In this document: positions 1 through 9,659 of the stretch, in pieces
How positions within the stretch are numbered: the stretch's first letter is position 1
Layout of the letters: every line of letters starts with the position of its first letter
Assembly: GCA_019058165.1 (NCBI GenBank)
Contig: JAHLVZ010000006.1
Location: 1 to 60,308 of the forward strand
Direction: 5' to 3'
DNA from: Candidatus Heimdallarchaeota archaeon
GTDB taxonomy: Archaea > Asgardarchaeota > Heimdallarchaeia > JABLTI01
Length of the DNA: 60,308 bases
Position numbers and translations under genes: made by a program
Notes under the pieces: generated by a model
What the model saw: the letters and a program-made list of their open reading frames with translations, nothing else
What the model was told of the DNA's origin: nothing
Database searches by the model: none

Positions 1-936
1 ATCATTAAATGTAAAATCATAACCGAAATGCTCAAGTGCCTTATCAATCCCGATTGCCCCATCTTCGGGGATAAAGACTAATTGCTTAGTGAAATCATTC
101 CCAAAACGTTCTGCGAGATACGTAACAAATAGGTATGCTTGTCCATAACTTGAATCCCACAATTCACCATACTCACGAACGAAAAATAAAAGTGAAAGTT
201 CAGGATGAAAAAGAAACGAATTAGTTACTGCATCTGTCACCCAAGAATAATATCCTGCATAATCAATAGCATAATTCGCTAAGCCTTCAGTGATAAATTG
301 ACAATCATTCCAATCATTATTGTAATATATTAAATGGTTGAATTCATGAATTGTAATAAAGATTGTATCATACACACTGTGCTCTGAATCACAAAAAACC
401 ATTTCACGGAGATTAGCATAAGGGAAACCAGGCATTTCATGATCTAAATTTATGAAGCCAAGATATGCCGTTACCATATACCTTACTAAGGGCGCTAAGA
501 AAACAGTAACCTTTGGATCTCCATCGACATCTCCGAGTATTCCGCTAGGGTGTCCTGCTACTTCAATTGCTTTAGGATAAATATCTGCATCAAAAGCATC
601 TCTTATTGCTTCACATTTAGTTATTGACTCATTTTCTCCGAGTAATTCAATTGTTTCGTTTGCCATGTAGATATAACAGTAATTACCTTCTGCTAGTAGA
701 GTGGCTCTCACTTGCATCCAATCGGGCATAGTGATCCAGAATAACTGTTGATCCCCAAAATTGTCATCAGATTGTAATACTTCTTTATCCAGTTCAATTG
801 ATTGATATGATGATGTGAAATCAATATTTCTTTTAGAAAGAAACCTTTCATCAGTTCCAACTGTAGGGATAATGTTAGAAATGAATGGTGTTAGTATAAC
901 AATCATCAAGAAAATGGTTTTTCTTAATTTTGTCAT
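1..936 (-). CDS. Secreted M30-like zinc metallopeptidase (3' end cut by window)
   Basis: The frame is open from an ATG at 936 to the window edge (312 codons, no stop), so the C-terminus is missing. Residues 7-24 form a hydrophobic signal peptide. A zincin motif HEFNH lies at about residues 197-201, and a Glu about 16 residues later in FITEGLANY (E217) is the expected third zinc ligand, giving a glu-zincin layout. The preceding GDVDGDPKVTVFLAPL stretch and the HExxH context resemble peptidase family M30 (hyicolysin). Inferred role: extracytoplasmic proteolysis. The family call is moderate; the metallopeptidase call is stronger. It is transcribed away from the following TPR gene's 3' end, on the same strand. 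Confidence 0.8.
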   Translation of the reverse strand, partial: MTKLRKTIFLMIVILTPFISNIIPTVGTDERFLSKRNIDFTSSYQSIELDKEVLQSDDNFGDQQLFWITMPDWMQVRATLLAEGNYCYIYMANETIELLGENESITKCEAIRDAFDADIYPKAIEVAGHPSGILGDVDGDPKVTVFLAPLVRYMVTAYLGFINLDHEMPGFPYANLREMVFCDSEHSVYDTIFITIHEFNHLIYYNNDWNDCQFITEGLANYAIDYAGYYSWVTDAVTNSFLFHPELSLLFFVREYGELWDSSYGQAYLFVTYLAERFGNDFTKQLVFIPEDGAIGIDKALEHFGYDFTFND

Positions 937-999
937 TTCCATCAGATAAGCTATTCGAATTATGCTAATAAAACTTGACAAAAGATAGGGAAATGGGCA

Positions 1000-1560
1000 C
1001 TAAATTCCTTTCTTAAGATATTCGATAATTTCTTGTAGGTAGGTAAAGCTAGGATTTATTTCTAATGCTTTCTCATAACACTCAATAGCCATCTGATAAT
1101 TCTGCTGTGATTGTTGTATATCACCCAATTCAATCCATAAAATGATATTACGTGGTGTTTCGATTAAAGCTCTGTCTAGTAGAATAGCTACTTCAACAAA
1201 CTTTTTCATTTTTGCCAAAGCTTTAGCTTTCATTTGAATAAAGAGGGTTTTAAGATGAGGTTGCTCAATTATGAAAGGTTTTTGCAGGTATTCTTCTGCG
1301 ATTTCTAAACCCTTCTCTGTATCCTCCAATTTAATGTATGAATAAGATAACCTATAATGAATTTCAGCATCTTGATGTAAATCAATTTTCTTACTTTTAT
1401 TAGAACTCAATAATTTTTCATGAAATTCTATTGTTTCCTTATATTTATTTGATGCAAATAATGAGCTTCCATAACTCATTAAATAAACAATATCTTCTTG
1501 ATCAATAATCTCTTCTATTTTACGATCACTCACTTTTTTTTTAACCTCCCAGGGATTCAA
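1000..1560 (-). CDS. TPR repeat protein
   Basis: This 186-aa cytoplasmic protein has helical repeats throughout. The clearest TPR unit is near residues 140-173 (LWIELGDIQQSQQNYQMAIECYEKALEINPS), with the W/L-G-A-P spacing typical of the family; an earlier repeat covers about residues 65-100. It has no signal peptide and no catalytic motif. TPR proteins act as protein-protein scaffolds, and no partner can be named from the sequence. The start ATG is followed by a very basic segment (KKKVSDRK). Confidence 0.75.
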   Translation of the reverse strand: MNPWEVKKKVSDRKIEEIIDQEDIVYLMSYGSSLFASNKYKETIEFHEKLLSSNKSKKIDLHQDAEIHYRLSYSYIKLEDTEKGLEIAEEYLQKPFIIEQPHLKTLFIQMKAKALAKMKKFVEVAILLDRALIETPRNIILWIELGDIQQSQQNYQMAIECYEKALEINPSFTYLQEIIEYLKKGI

Positions 1561-1659
1561 TTTAAAACAGGATATGTCTTATACAACTAATGAAGAATTA
1601 CTAATTCTGATTACAACTCATTATTAATTAAATTATTTTGCGAAAAAACATTAAAATTA

Positions 1660-2865
1660 GTGAAATCTGTACTGTATGTAGGGAGTAAACAATTGAAACT
1701 CAAAAAGATTGCATTTTTTAATTTATTATCATTTATTTTACTAGCTTCTATTTTCACTTCAACAGAGATTACATTAGCAAAAAGTAATATTTTAACATCT
1801 GATATTTTCGTTTCAGAAAATTTTGTATATATCTATGTTATGGATAAAGGTTTGCAAATAGTTAATGTAAGTAATCCAAATGAACCACAATTTGTAAGTC
1901 ATTTAAAAATGGACTATCATTATGCCGATGATATGATTAAAGCAAACAACTATCTTTATTTTTCAGCTTATAATCCAGAAGATGATTCTGATGAATTTTT
2001 CATTGTTGATGTAAGCGATCCACAGAATCCAATTTTTGTTAATAATTTCAAACTTGAACAAAGTGCTATTCCTAATTTTTACATTTTAAATAATCTTTTA
2101 CTCTTTCCTCATGAAAAACTAGAAATCATAAATATCACTAATCCTCTTTTACCTCTTAAAATTGGTGAATATAATATAGGAAGTGTAAAAGATATTTGTT
2201 TTAAAGAAGAGAGTGCTTATGTTTTAACTAAATCTAATGGTCTGTCTATTATTAATATCAGCATTCCAAGTAATCCTACGCTTATAAACAATTATGAAAA
2301 CATAACTGGCTCTTATCTTTCTCTATATGATGACTATGCGATTATAAGTAGATTTAGAGCTATACAAATTCTCGACATATCCAATATATCTGATATTTCT
2401 TTTGTTAGCTCATTTGCTGTTGAATATTTAGAAGGTCATTTTGGTAATGGTGATTTAATATATTACCTGAAATCTGATAGTATTTCTACTAGTAGAATAG
2501 GAATTATTGATTTTTCAAATCCTTATTTTCTCTCAGAAATCCTTGTGCATGATACTGAAGAATCAATTAGAGATATGGCTGTTGTTGATCACTATGTTTA
2601 CATTACTACAGTTGAAACCGGGATGTTAATACTAGATACAAGTGATCCTTCTAATCCAAAAACATCTAGCTATTATGATATTTTCTTACCATATGTTCAT
2701 ACAAGAAATGTAATTTTAATCAGTGTTGTTTTATTAGCAGGAATTTCTATTATTCCTATTTGGCTAAGAAAAAATATTGTGAAAAGAGAGATTTACTGTC
2801 CCAACTGTAATGTACAGAATAATGTTAATTGGAAACACTGTACAAAATGTGGTTTTAAGCTATAA
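1660..2865 (+). CDS. Membrane-anchored LVIVD-repeat beta-propeller with C-terminal zinc ribbon
   Basis: The 401-aa protein starts at GTG 1660; TTG 1693 is an alternative that starts right at the signal sequence (KLKKIAFFNLLSFILL). The body carries repeats of the type GLQIVNVSNPNEPQFV, GLSIINISIPSNPTLI and GMLILDTSDPSNPKTS, which match the LVIVD repeat of extracytoplasmic beta-propellers. A TM segment at about residues 347-367 is followed by a short cytoplasmic tail with CPNC(x11)CTKCG, a zinc ribbon. So an external propeller is joined through one TM helix to an internal zinc ribbon, an arrangement that could transmit or scaffold, but the function is unknown. Confidence 0.75.
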   Translation: MKSVLYVGSKQLKLKKIAFFNLLSFILLASIFTSTEITLAKSNILTSDIFVSENFVYIYVMDKGLQIVNVSNPNEPQFVSHLKMDYHYADDMIKANNYLYFSAYNPEDDSDEFFIVDVSDPQNPIFVNNFKLEQSAIPNFYILNNLLLFPHEKLEIINITNPLLPLKIGEYNIGSVKDICFKEESAYVLTKSNGLSIINISIPSNPTLINNYENITGSYLSLYDDYAIISRFRAIQILDISNISDISFVSSFAVEYLEGHFGNGDLIYYLKSDSISTSRIGIIDFSNPYFLSEILVHDTEESIRDMAVVDHYVYITTVETGMLILDTSDPSNPKTSSYYDIFLPYVHTRNVILISVVLLAGISIIPIWLRKNIVKREIYCPNCNVQNNVNWKHCTKCGFKL

Positions 2866-2915
2866 TTCCCTAAAAATCTATGAGAAAGATTTTTGGATAC
2901 TAAAGCAATTTACAT

Positions 2916-3443
2916 ATGGTAGCGGTGTTTAGGTTGGCTGAAAAACCTGATCTCAAAGTAAGTCCTGAGGAAATCAAACAATACCTTAAGGATTTGAAAT
3001 CTGGAGACGAGAAGTCGCGTGCAGTTGCTGCATATATGCTTGGTACAGCTGGAAAAGAGGATAAGAAGATAAAACAAGCATTAGTTAAGGCTCTTAAAGA
3101 TAAAGATTGGGAAGTGAGAAAATGGGCTACACTATCACTTGGTGAAATGGGGAATAGAGATAGTCAGTTGCTACCTACTCTTATAGATATTATGAAGAGA
3201 GATAATAGTAAAGAATTCAAAAGCCATGCTGCAGTTATTCTTGGGGAGTTGGAGAAACGAGCTATACCTGCTATACCTGAGCTTTCTACGGCACTCAAAG
3301 ACGAAAATGCTCGAGTTCGTGAATGGGCTAATTGGGCTCTAAATAGAATTGCCGGAGAAAGACCAAGTTATCGCACCAACTATCCTGAAGAAAGACCTTC
3401 ATTGAAGGAAAGACTAAGATTCGCAGAAAAGGATGAAGAATAA
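2916..3443 (+). CDS. HEAT-repeat protein
   Basis: This 175-aa soluble protein has three HEAT or PBS-lyase-type repeats: SRAVAAYMLGTAG (about residues 35-50), DWEVRKWATLSLGEMG (about 64-80) and NARVREWANWALNRIAG (about 130-147). The pattern of A/L at helix faces and an Arg in each B helix is typical of HEAT repeats. The C-terminal tail is charged and low complexity (SLKERLRFAEKDEE). Function is unknown; such repeats bind other proteins. Confidence 0.75.
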   Translation: MVAVFRLAEKPDLKVSPEEIKQYLKDLKSGDEKSRAVAAYMLGTAGKEDKKIKQALVKALKDKDWEVRKWATLSLGEMGNRDSQLLPTLIDIMKRDNSKEFKSHAAVILGELEKRAIPAIPELSTALKDENARVREWANWALNRIAGERPSYRTNYPEERPSLKERLRFAEKDEE

Positions 3444-3557
3444 AAAATCAACAGAGGAAATTAGATTTCGATTTTCATTAGGTTATTTATTCAAAAATGA
3501 CTTGTCAATAGTTTTTTTAGATGAAAAGATGTAGTTAATAATGAGCTAATTAATTTG

Positions 3558-3974
3558 ATGGACTATGGGTTCTATTATGAGTTAAATAATATCATTAGAA
3601 TCTATCTCCCTATTTGGCATTTTACTGAATTTATAGTTTTCATAAGTGGGATACCTGTGTTATTCTTTGCTCTCTCTCTTATTCAGTATAGTGGTATAAA
3701 TCCAAAACTTCATGGTGATAGAACACTAAAAATAACCTCTTATGTTTGGTTGACAAGTATCTCCTATTTTGCTTATTGTCTTTTATTCATGTTTATCTTT
3801 TTATCAATAACTGATTCAATTTCACTTTATACCTTTCGTGATGATAAAATAATGATTGCGCTGTTTGTCATACTTTCTGTTACATTTACTGCTTTTATAA
3901 CCTCCTTGGTTTGGTTCTTTAGACGCAGAAGATTAGTTAAGAAACTAGATAAAGTAAAAATCGAAGGAGAGTGA
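3558..3974 (+). CDS. Small membrane protein of unknown family
   Basis: From ATG 3558 (a TTG lies directly before it) the protein has 138 aa and three probable TM helices: about residues 22-45, 65-90 and 100-120. The C-terminal tail is strongly basic (FFRRRRLVKKLDKVK), which suggests the C-terminus is cytoplasmic. Its stop is 4 nt before the start of the beta-helix gene at 3979, so the two are probably co-transcribed and coupled. No family is recognised. Confidence 0.55.
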   Translation: MDYGFYYELNNIIRIYLPIWHFTEFIVFISGIPVLFFALSLIQYSGINPKLHGDRTLKITSYVWLTSISYFAYCLLFMFIFLSITDSISLYTFRDDKIMIALFVILSVTFTAFITSLVWFFRRRRLVKKLDKVKIEGE

Positions 3975-3978
3975 GAAA

Positions 3979-5148
3979 ATGGCTAGAATGGTACTCAAAC
4001 AAAAATCAATAACTATTTTTCTAGTAGTTATGCTTTTCTCATCAACTGTAGTTAGTATCTGGGTTTCAATCTGGCATTCACAAAACAAAGATCGCTTTCG
4101 AGGTGAAATTGTTATCTCTAATGATTCGGATTTCAAAAGAAAATTCAACTTTCCAGGATCTGGAACAAAGAATGACCCTTTCCGACTAGAATTTCTTCAG
4201 ATAAAAACAACTAAGGACTATGGTATTAAGATAAGTGACACAACAAGTTACTTTGTAATTAGAAATTGTACTATACAAGCAATATATGACGCCATATTAA
4301 TAATTGATGTTAATTTTGGCACAGCGTTAATCTGTAACAATACCTTGAATAGTACATTCAGTATACAAGTACTTAGAAGTCCTGGAATAACAATCACTAA
4401 TAATATATGCAAGTATGGATTCACTGGAATTCTTTTAGCTCACTGTTTAAATTCTACAATTATGAGTAATTTCTGTCTAAATTCAACATATGGTATAGCT
4501 TTGAAAGGCAATATAAGCAATTCAATTATCCAAAATAATTACTTAGTTGGACATAAAGAAATTGGGTTGTATTATGACTATTGGGATGAATATTCGTTTA
4601 GTTTCTATCAAAATTACAATGTTTCGATAAGTAACAATACTTGTATCTTAAGTAAAGCTGGTATAAAGATTGATGAATTTCTAGAACTTCCTACGGTTGT
4701 AAAAACTACTTTTATTGTTGAATCAAATAATTGTAGTTTTAACGAATTTTTTGGAATTGGAATTAGAAGTCACTTAGCACTAATAAAAAACAATTATTGT
4801 GGATTTAATGACATTGGTTTATCAATAGTTTACTCACATAATTCTACATTTATAGAAAATCAATTACAAAACAATACTAGCTTTGGTATAAGTATTGGAC
4901 ATTCTTCGGGTTGTTTCATCTATAGCAACAACTTCTTTGACAATAATGTTGATGGTCCAATTTTAATGGATGCACAAGCTTTTGATGATAGTACCATAGA
5001 AAGTCATTTTGGGCAAAATACCTGGTTTTATCCATTAATTAGTGAAGGAAACTACTGGTCGGATTTGATCTGGATTCCCGGAATCACTTATGATATTAAT
5101 GGAAGCAATAATACTGATCCTTTTCCAATACAAAATCCAATAGTTTAA
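3979..5148 (+). CDS. Secreted or anchored right-handed beta-helix protein (NosD/PbH1 type)
   Basis: The 389-aa protein begins with an N-terminal signal or anchor helix (about residues 10-30). The rest is made of short Asn-rich repeats such as NSTIMSNFCLNSTYGIALKG, NVSISNNTCILSKAGIKI and CFIYSNNFFDNNVDGPIL, which are parallel beta-helix (PbH1) coils of the NosD/CASH type. The ending NYWSDLIW...DPFPI is a characteristic C-terminal cap of archaeal beta-helix surface proteins. Likely a surface protein or carbohydrate-binding stalk. It follows the small membrane protein by 4 nt. Confidence 0.8.
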   Translation: MARMVLKQKSITIFLVVMLFSSTVVSIWVSIWHSQNKDRFRGEIVISNDSDFKRKFNFPGSGTKNDPFRLEFLQIKTTKDYGIKISDTTSYFVIRNCTIQAIYDAILIIDVNFGTALICNNTLNSTFSIQVLRSPGITITNNICKYGFTGILLAHCLNSTIMSNFCLNSTYGIALKGNISNSIIQNNYLVGHKEIGLYYDYWDEYSFSFYQNYNVSISNNTCILSKAGIKIDEFLELPTVVKTTFIVESNNCSFNEFFGIGIRSHLALIKNNYCGFNDIGLSIVYSHNSTFIENQLQNNTSFGISIGHSSGCFIYSNNFFDNNVDGPILMDAQAFDDSTIESHFGQNTWFYPLISEGNYWSDLIWIPGITYDINGSNNTDPFPIQNPIV

Positions 5149-5173
5149 GAAAAAAATCCATTTCTATTGAAAT

Positions 5174-6352
5174 CTATTTCTTAAATATTTCATGTGGATA
5201 TTGCTTTTTTCCAATTGATGTAACCATTTCACTGAAACTCAAACCAACATGAGATGCAGCTCGTTCTAGCATATCGACTTGACCCTTACTGTAAGGAATA
5301 CCTTCTTTCATAGAATAATCATAAGCTTCTTTTGAACGATCCCCTGGCCATCTTGTTGCTTCACCGAAATACTTTGATTCATAATCAGTCATGAGTTCAT
5401 GCACACGGTTTCGAGCTTCCTTTTCAGTATAAAGACTATCAATTACTTGTGCTTGAAAAGCTAATGAAACTCTTTGCTTTTTTTCACCAACTGTAAGTTT
5501 CTCTATAGGTCCACCATAAACTGAATGCTCAACCTCAATCATTCTAAGTAAAGCATCTCCCTTATATCCTGCCTGTGTAGAACCAAGTGGAAAAATACTC
5601 CCAGTCAAATATTGCTTGCCACTGTCTTCCCTCATTATGAAATCTTTTGGGTCAAGTGTTGATTTATAATCCTTATCAGCAGCGTACTCTGGAATTGTCA
5701 ACATATCTCCCGTTTTGTAAGCTTTAATACAGTAATTTGCAGCCATCCGAGTTAATGCCATATCAACTGTCATAATTCCATCTTTGTGTGGGACAGAAAC
5801 AGCTATTGGGTTTGTTCCAATTCTAACTTCAGTTCCTGCTCCTTTAGTATAATCTAAACCTTTTGGATCATCACCCATAGGTTTCACAAGAGCAGAAGTT
5901 GTGCAAGTTACAGTTCCAATTAGATCTCCTTGAGCTGCAATCATTTCACTCCAAACCCCAGCAGCACCAAAATGATTCCCTTCGCAAACATAGACTTTAG
6001 CTATTCCGTTTTTTCTAGCAAGTTTCTCGAGTAAATGCACTGCTTTCATAGAAGTGATGTGTCCCGGAGCACCATGAGCATTAATAATCGCTAATGCTGG
6101 ATATTTCTGAGGTAGGATTTCTGGTTCTGCTTTAGGGTCAACGGTTGAAAAAAGACCTATACCTTTAACTGATTCTTCTAATCCAGTTCCACCTGCTAAT
6201 CCATGAGAAAAAATACCTCTTTTATCAGCTTCAAGTAAAGCATGAACAGTTGCTTTAGCTGAGACTTCGGGATAACCACTTTTTATAAGAACCTCAACTG
6301 AGAATTTCTGAATATCACTTACTTTAAAATGATTTCGAGTATCATTCATCAT
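5174..6352 (-). CDS. Ldh2/YlbC-family NAD(P)-dependent malate/L-lactate-type dehydrogenase
   Basis: The 392-aa protein matches the Ldh2 superfamily (COG2055), which is unrelated in fold to classical MDH and oxidises 2-hydroxy acids such as malate, lactate, sulfolactate or ureidoglycolate. Visible family features are the N-terminal ADKRGIFSHGLAG segment (catalytic His in SHG), IINAHGAPGH, EGNHFGAAGVWSEMI, and the IGTNPIAVSVPH nucleotide-binding loop. The length is slightly above the usual 330-360. The start ATG overlaps the end of the upstream coiled-coil gene by 11 nt, so it is the last gene of a three-gene operon with the M24-like protein. The substrate cannot be told. Confidence 0.85.
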   Translation of the reverse strand: MMNDTRNHFKVSDIQKFSVEVLIKSGYPEVSAKATVHALLEADKRGIFSHGLAGGTGLEESVKGIGLFSTVDPKAEPEILPQKYPALAIINAHGAPGHITSMKAVHLLEKLARKNGIAKVYVCEGNHFGAAGVWSEMIAAQGDLIGTVTCTTSALVKPMGDDPKGLDYTKGAGTEVRIGTNPIAVSVPHKDGIMTVDMALTRMAANYCIKAYKTGDMLTIPEYAADKDYKSTLDPKDFIMREDSGKQYLTGSIFPLGSTQAGYKGDALLRMIEVEHSVYGGPIEKLTVGEKKQRVSLAFQAQVIDSLYTEKEARNRVHELMTDYESKYFGEATRWPGDRSKEAYDYSMKEGIPYSKGQVDMLERAASHVGLSFSEMVTSIGKKQYPHEIFKK

Positions 6353-6983
6353 CTTTCACCAATAAACCGGCTCTATCAAACATCTTCTTCTTCCTTTCAT
6401 CAGTTAATTCCTTTTCATATCTCTTGTAGATCCAAATCTCTTTTTCTCGTCGTGAAAAATCATCAACTACAATATATGGTTGCAATAATTTCTTCATAAA
6501 ATCTATATTACCAAGGAAAAACCATTCATTGAATTCTTCTTGTACAATTTTAATTACTTCAAGATATTTCTGGAAGTTCTCATAAATCTGTTCGATATAA
6601 AACAATGGTTTTAGAATATTCAAATACTCTTTTTGATAAAAAACTCGCATCTCTTGAGCTAGAGATTCATTCGCTAATTCTCTCTCGAATTTTTCTGCTC
6701 TTTTATTTGTTCTATGCATGCTTTCTTTGTAATTAAACTCAATTTTTCTTAATTCAATTCTCACTAGATTGATTTCATGAGTCATGTATTTGTCGAAGTA
6801 TCTTTCATAATTCTCTTGTTCTTTTTGTGGGATATCTTCAGCTAATTCATGAAAGTTCTCTAGAACCTTGAAAAGATTTGAAATAGAACTTGTAATTGCC
6901 TCAGTAAATATTTCCTTGATATGCTTTCTGATTTTCTTACTGTTTTTGATTTTAGCCATTGGCACATTAGCACAACCTTTCAA
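6342..6983 (-). CDS. Coiled-coil protein of unknown function
   Basis: This 213-aa, Glu/Lys-rich, fully helical protein has no signal peptide and no cysteine cluster. Charged heptad-like stretches cover about residues 60-115 (ELRKIEFNYKES, NKRAEKFERELANES). It overlaps the M24-like gene upstream by 4 nt (6980-6983) and the Ldh2-type gene downstream by 11 nt, so it is translationally coupled to both enzymes. That context suggests an accessory subunit or adaptor for one of them, but this is inference. Confidence 0.65.
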   Translation of the reverse strand: MKGCANVPMAKIKNSKKIRKHIKEIFTEAITSSISNLFKVLENFHELAEDIPQKEQENYERYFDKYMTHEINLVRIELRKIEFNYKESMHRTNKRAEKFERELANESLAQEMRVFYQKEYLNILKPLFYIEQIYENFQKYLEVIKIVQEEFNEWFFLGNIDFMKKLLQPYIVVDDFSRREKEIWIYKRYEKELTDERKKKMFDRAGLLVKDDE

Positions 6984-8275
6984 TGAATTAATAGAATCCT
7001 TTCATTTGGTGGATACAACCACTCAACACCATTCTCAGTAACAATAGCGTTATCCTCCATATTAAACCGTACTTTTTCTCCATCCCATTCTTCATTTGGT
7101 GTGTATGCGATAAACTCAAAAGCAAAAAGATTGCTGGGCTTGATAATTAGATGAGCTCGATCTGGTCGGAAACCAGCAATGGAAGGACCGGAAGCCACTT
7201 CACTATTACCAGTGTTACCTACACAATGACAATCAACTGTTATCTCGGTTTTTCCTGGATATTCTTGATCTTCTTTGGGTTCAAGACTTGGTCCACCACC
7301 AAGCATAGGATCAAGTGTTAAATGGATATACTCAAATCCTTTCTCCTCGAGGTTTTTTCCGATACTTGCAAGTGTTTCCTCAGCAGTTACACCGACTTTT
7401 ATTGTATCTCGAATTACTCCTCTTGCTTTAATGGCTTGATCCCAACCGTATTGAATACCTGCCGGGACAGCGGTTTCCCCTTTTCTCAGGATATAAGCGA
7501 CACGCTTGAAGTCTGTACCAAAATTCATGGCACTTATACCGTAATCGTATTGCATCAAATCTCCTTGCTGGATGATGTATTTACTTGAGCGATAATCCTC
7601 TTTTTCTGATTTCATGGAGTGAATGATCATAGGTGTGCTCATAGCAAAGGTTGAACTCATGCCTAGTTTGAGTAATTGATCCTCCATCCACCAACCAACA
7701 TCTTCAAGGGTGGTTTCTCCTGGAGTAATAACTTCATTGGAGAGAGCTCTCTCGAGTAATCCTCTAGCGATTTCACATAATTGACCATACACTACAATTT
7801 CGCTAAGGATTCTACGGGTGCGGAAATCAGTGATCAACTGTTCTGCTGAAACTAATATTGTGGATAATTCCACTCCTACTAATTTAATGAGCTTCTTGTA
7901 ACCGGTATATGAAAGACCATCAGCAACTGCCAACCAATCAGACATGTTAACAGCAATGGTTTTTGGATTTCGTTCTTCAATGAATTGTTTTAATTCATCT
8001 TCCGATCCAAAGATATCATACACACCAGTAAGACGAAGCATTTCTTCATCCCCACCAAAAACAGCTCGTTCAATCCTATCATCACCTCGATCTGTGAAAA
8101 CGAAGTAGCCATTATCCCCACCCAAATCTATAGTCAATGGGTCAGGATTGCCTTCTCTCATGATATGAATCCACATGTCGATTTCATTTTCCCGCATGGC
8201 AATTGGTAAAATAATTCTGAATTTCTCTTTTCTAATTAGGTTAAGCATTTCCCAACGTGTTCGTGCATCTTTCAT
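6980..8275 (-). CDS. M24-family (creatinase/Xaa-Pro aminopeptidase-like) protein
   Basis: The 431-aa protein has an N-terminal creatinase-type domain (about residues 1-150) and a pita-bread M24 domain. Metal-ligand-like positions are YDYG and GTDFKR (the two Asp), and two late Glu in FAFEFIAY and NAIVTENGVEW. The usual GHGIG His motif is replaced by a CHCVGNTGNSE stretch, so metal binding and substrate may differ from classic aminopeptidase P. It is the first gene of the operon with the coiled-coil and Ldh2-type genes. Likely cytoplasmic amidohydrolase or peptidase. Confidence 0.8.
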   Translation of the reverse strand: MKDARTRWEMLNLIRKEKFRIILPIAMRENEIDMWIHIMREGNPDPLTIDLGGDNGYFVFTDRGDDRIERAVFGGDEEMLRLTGVYDIFGSEDELKQFIEERNPKTIAVNMSDWLAVADGLSYTGYKKLIKLVGVELSTILVSAEQLITDFRTRRILSEIVVYGQLCEIARGLLERALSNEVITPGETTLEDVGWWMEDQLLKLGMSSTFAMSTPMIIHSMKSEKEDYRSSKYIIQQGDLMQYDYGISAMNFGTDFKRVAYILRKGETAVPAGIQYGWDQAIKARGVIRDTIKVGVTAEETLASIGKNLEEKGFEYIHLTLDPMLGGGPSLEPKEDQEYPGKTEITVDCHCVGNTGNSEVASGPSIAGFRPDRAHLIIKPSNLFAFEFIAYTPNEEWDGEKVRFNMEDNAIVTENGVEWLYPPNERILLIH

Positions 8276-8361
8276 TTGTTCCGACCTTTTTCATTACTCT
8301 AACTATTTAAGATTAAATGCATATATTAACAATATTGAAGTAAAAATAGATTGCTCAAAAA

Positions 8362-9594
8362 GTGATACTAGTGAGGAAAAGGACTATAGTTTTTATTGGT
8401 ATTGGACTAGTCGTTCTTGCATTCTTTACTTGTTTTGGTACACTTATTGCTATTGGTTCAAATAATAAGTTGGATTTAGAAGGTTTATCTATTGACAATT
8501 TTCGAATGGGATTATCTTATCCACCATTAAAGAATGATCGACAAAGGGAATTTTCAAGGAATCACATGGAAAAACTAAACATTGATCTGGTAAGAACGGG
8601 AATCAGTTGGAGTTATATTGAAGCGAATAAGGGACATTTTACTTGGTCTGGATTTGATAAGAGGATGCAATTCTTCAAAGAAAATAATATTGACATTCTT
8701 CTAACTATTGGATCTGATGGCCCAGAGTGGAATGTTGATCAAAAAACTCCCGAATCTTGCACCTATAAAAATGTTACAGCCTTTGAAGTGTTTCTCTGGA
8801 CTCTTTTTACTAGATATGCAGATTATAACATCCATAAAATACAGTTTGGAAATGAGTGGCCAAATGAATACCAATTCATCGGTACCGCAGAGCAATATGT
8901 TAATTATTCAAACACTGTATACTTGATTGCTAATGAAACAATTCCGGATATGACATTTGTTCTTGGGGGAATAGCAACATCGAATCTTCGAATAGCTGCA
9001 GCATATTATAACTACACAGATTTCTACATGGGTCAAACTAACTCAACCGCAATCACAGGTGTAGCTCTTGAGGAATTACTTGCATCCGACTTTGTAAAAG
9101 ATGGTGTTGCTCGAGTCAATTATGTCTTAGCTAATGCTTCCTATGATGAGCTGGATCTTCACTTATATGACGATTATGAGAACTGGGGAACCTATGTTTC
9201 AATGGTGAAAGATTTAGTTCCTGGCGTTCCTATTATTGTTTCGGAATTTGGCGGGCCAAACCTTATTTGGGATAAATATACTCGAGATTACCAAGCAGCG
9301 CATCTCAAAGCATCTATTGAGACCTTAGATGGGATTGGAATCGAAGAAGCTTACTATTTTAAATTCACACAAGGTGGGGCTATTCCTCAACACCGAAAAT
9401 CTTGTTTAATTGTTTCTACTGTTACCATAAAACCTGCATATTATGTTATGCAAGCTTTTACTGCGTCTAAAACTAAAACGAATTTTATTTTTTATACAGA
9501 ATACAGCTTCGTTTTTGTTGCGATAGTTTCTTTAGTTTATCTAACCGTTTTAGTTTCAATTGCTTTAACGAAGAAGACTCTGAAAAGAAACTGA
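8362..9594 (+). CDS. Membrane-anchored clan GH-A glycoside hydrolase-like protein
   Basis: The 410-aa protein (GTG start 8362; GTG 8371 also possible) has an N-terminal TM or signal helix at about residues 8-30 and a C-terminal TM helix at about 382-402. The domain between is a (beta/alpha)8 barrel of clan GH-A: QFGNEWPNEYQF carries the NE pair with the acid/base Glu (about residue 168), and VPIIVSEFGGPN carries the nucleophile Glu (about residue 296). FTWSGFDKRMQFFKENNIDILLTIG is the usual beta-strand 2-3 region. This points to an endo-glycosidase acting on extracellular polysaccharide. Exact GH family not resolved. Confidence 0.75.
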   Translation: MILVRKRTIVFIGIGLVVLAFFTCFGTLIAIGSNNKLDLEGLSIDNFRMGLSYPPLKNDRQREFSRNHMEKLNIDLVRTGISWSYIEANKGHFTWSGFDKRMQFFKENNIDILLTIGSDGPEWNVDQKTPESCTYKNVTAFEVFLWTLFTRYADYNIHKIQFGNEWPNEYQFIGTAEQYVNYSNTVYLIANETIPDMTFVLGGIATSNLRIAAAYYNYTDFYMGQTNSTAITGVALEELLASDFVKDGVARVNYVLANASYDELDLHLYDDYENWGTYVSMVKDLVPGVPIIVSEFGGPNLIWDKYTRDYQAAHLKASIETLDGIGIEEAYYFKFTQGGAIPQHRKSCLIVSTVTIKPAYYVMQAFTASKTKTNFIFYTEYSFVFVAIVSLVYLTVLVSIALTKKTLKRN

Positions 9595-9659
9595 TTTTAA
9601 AAAATATAGGAAAAAACTATGAATTGATAATTAATTGATTATTATGGAGAAATGTCGAT

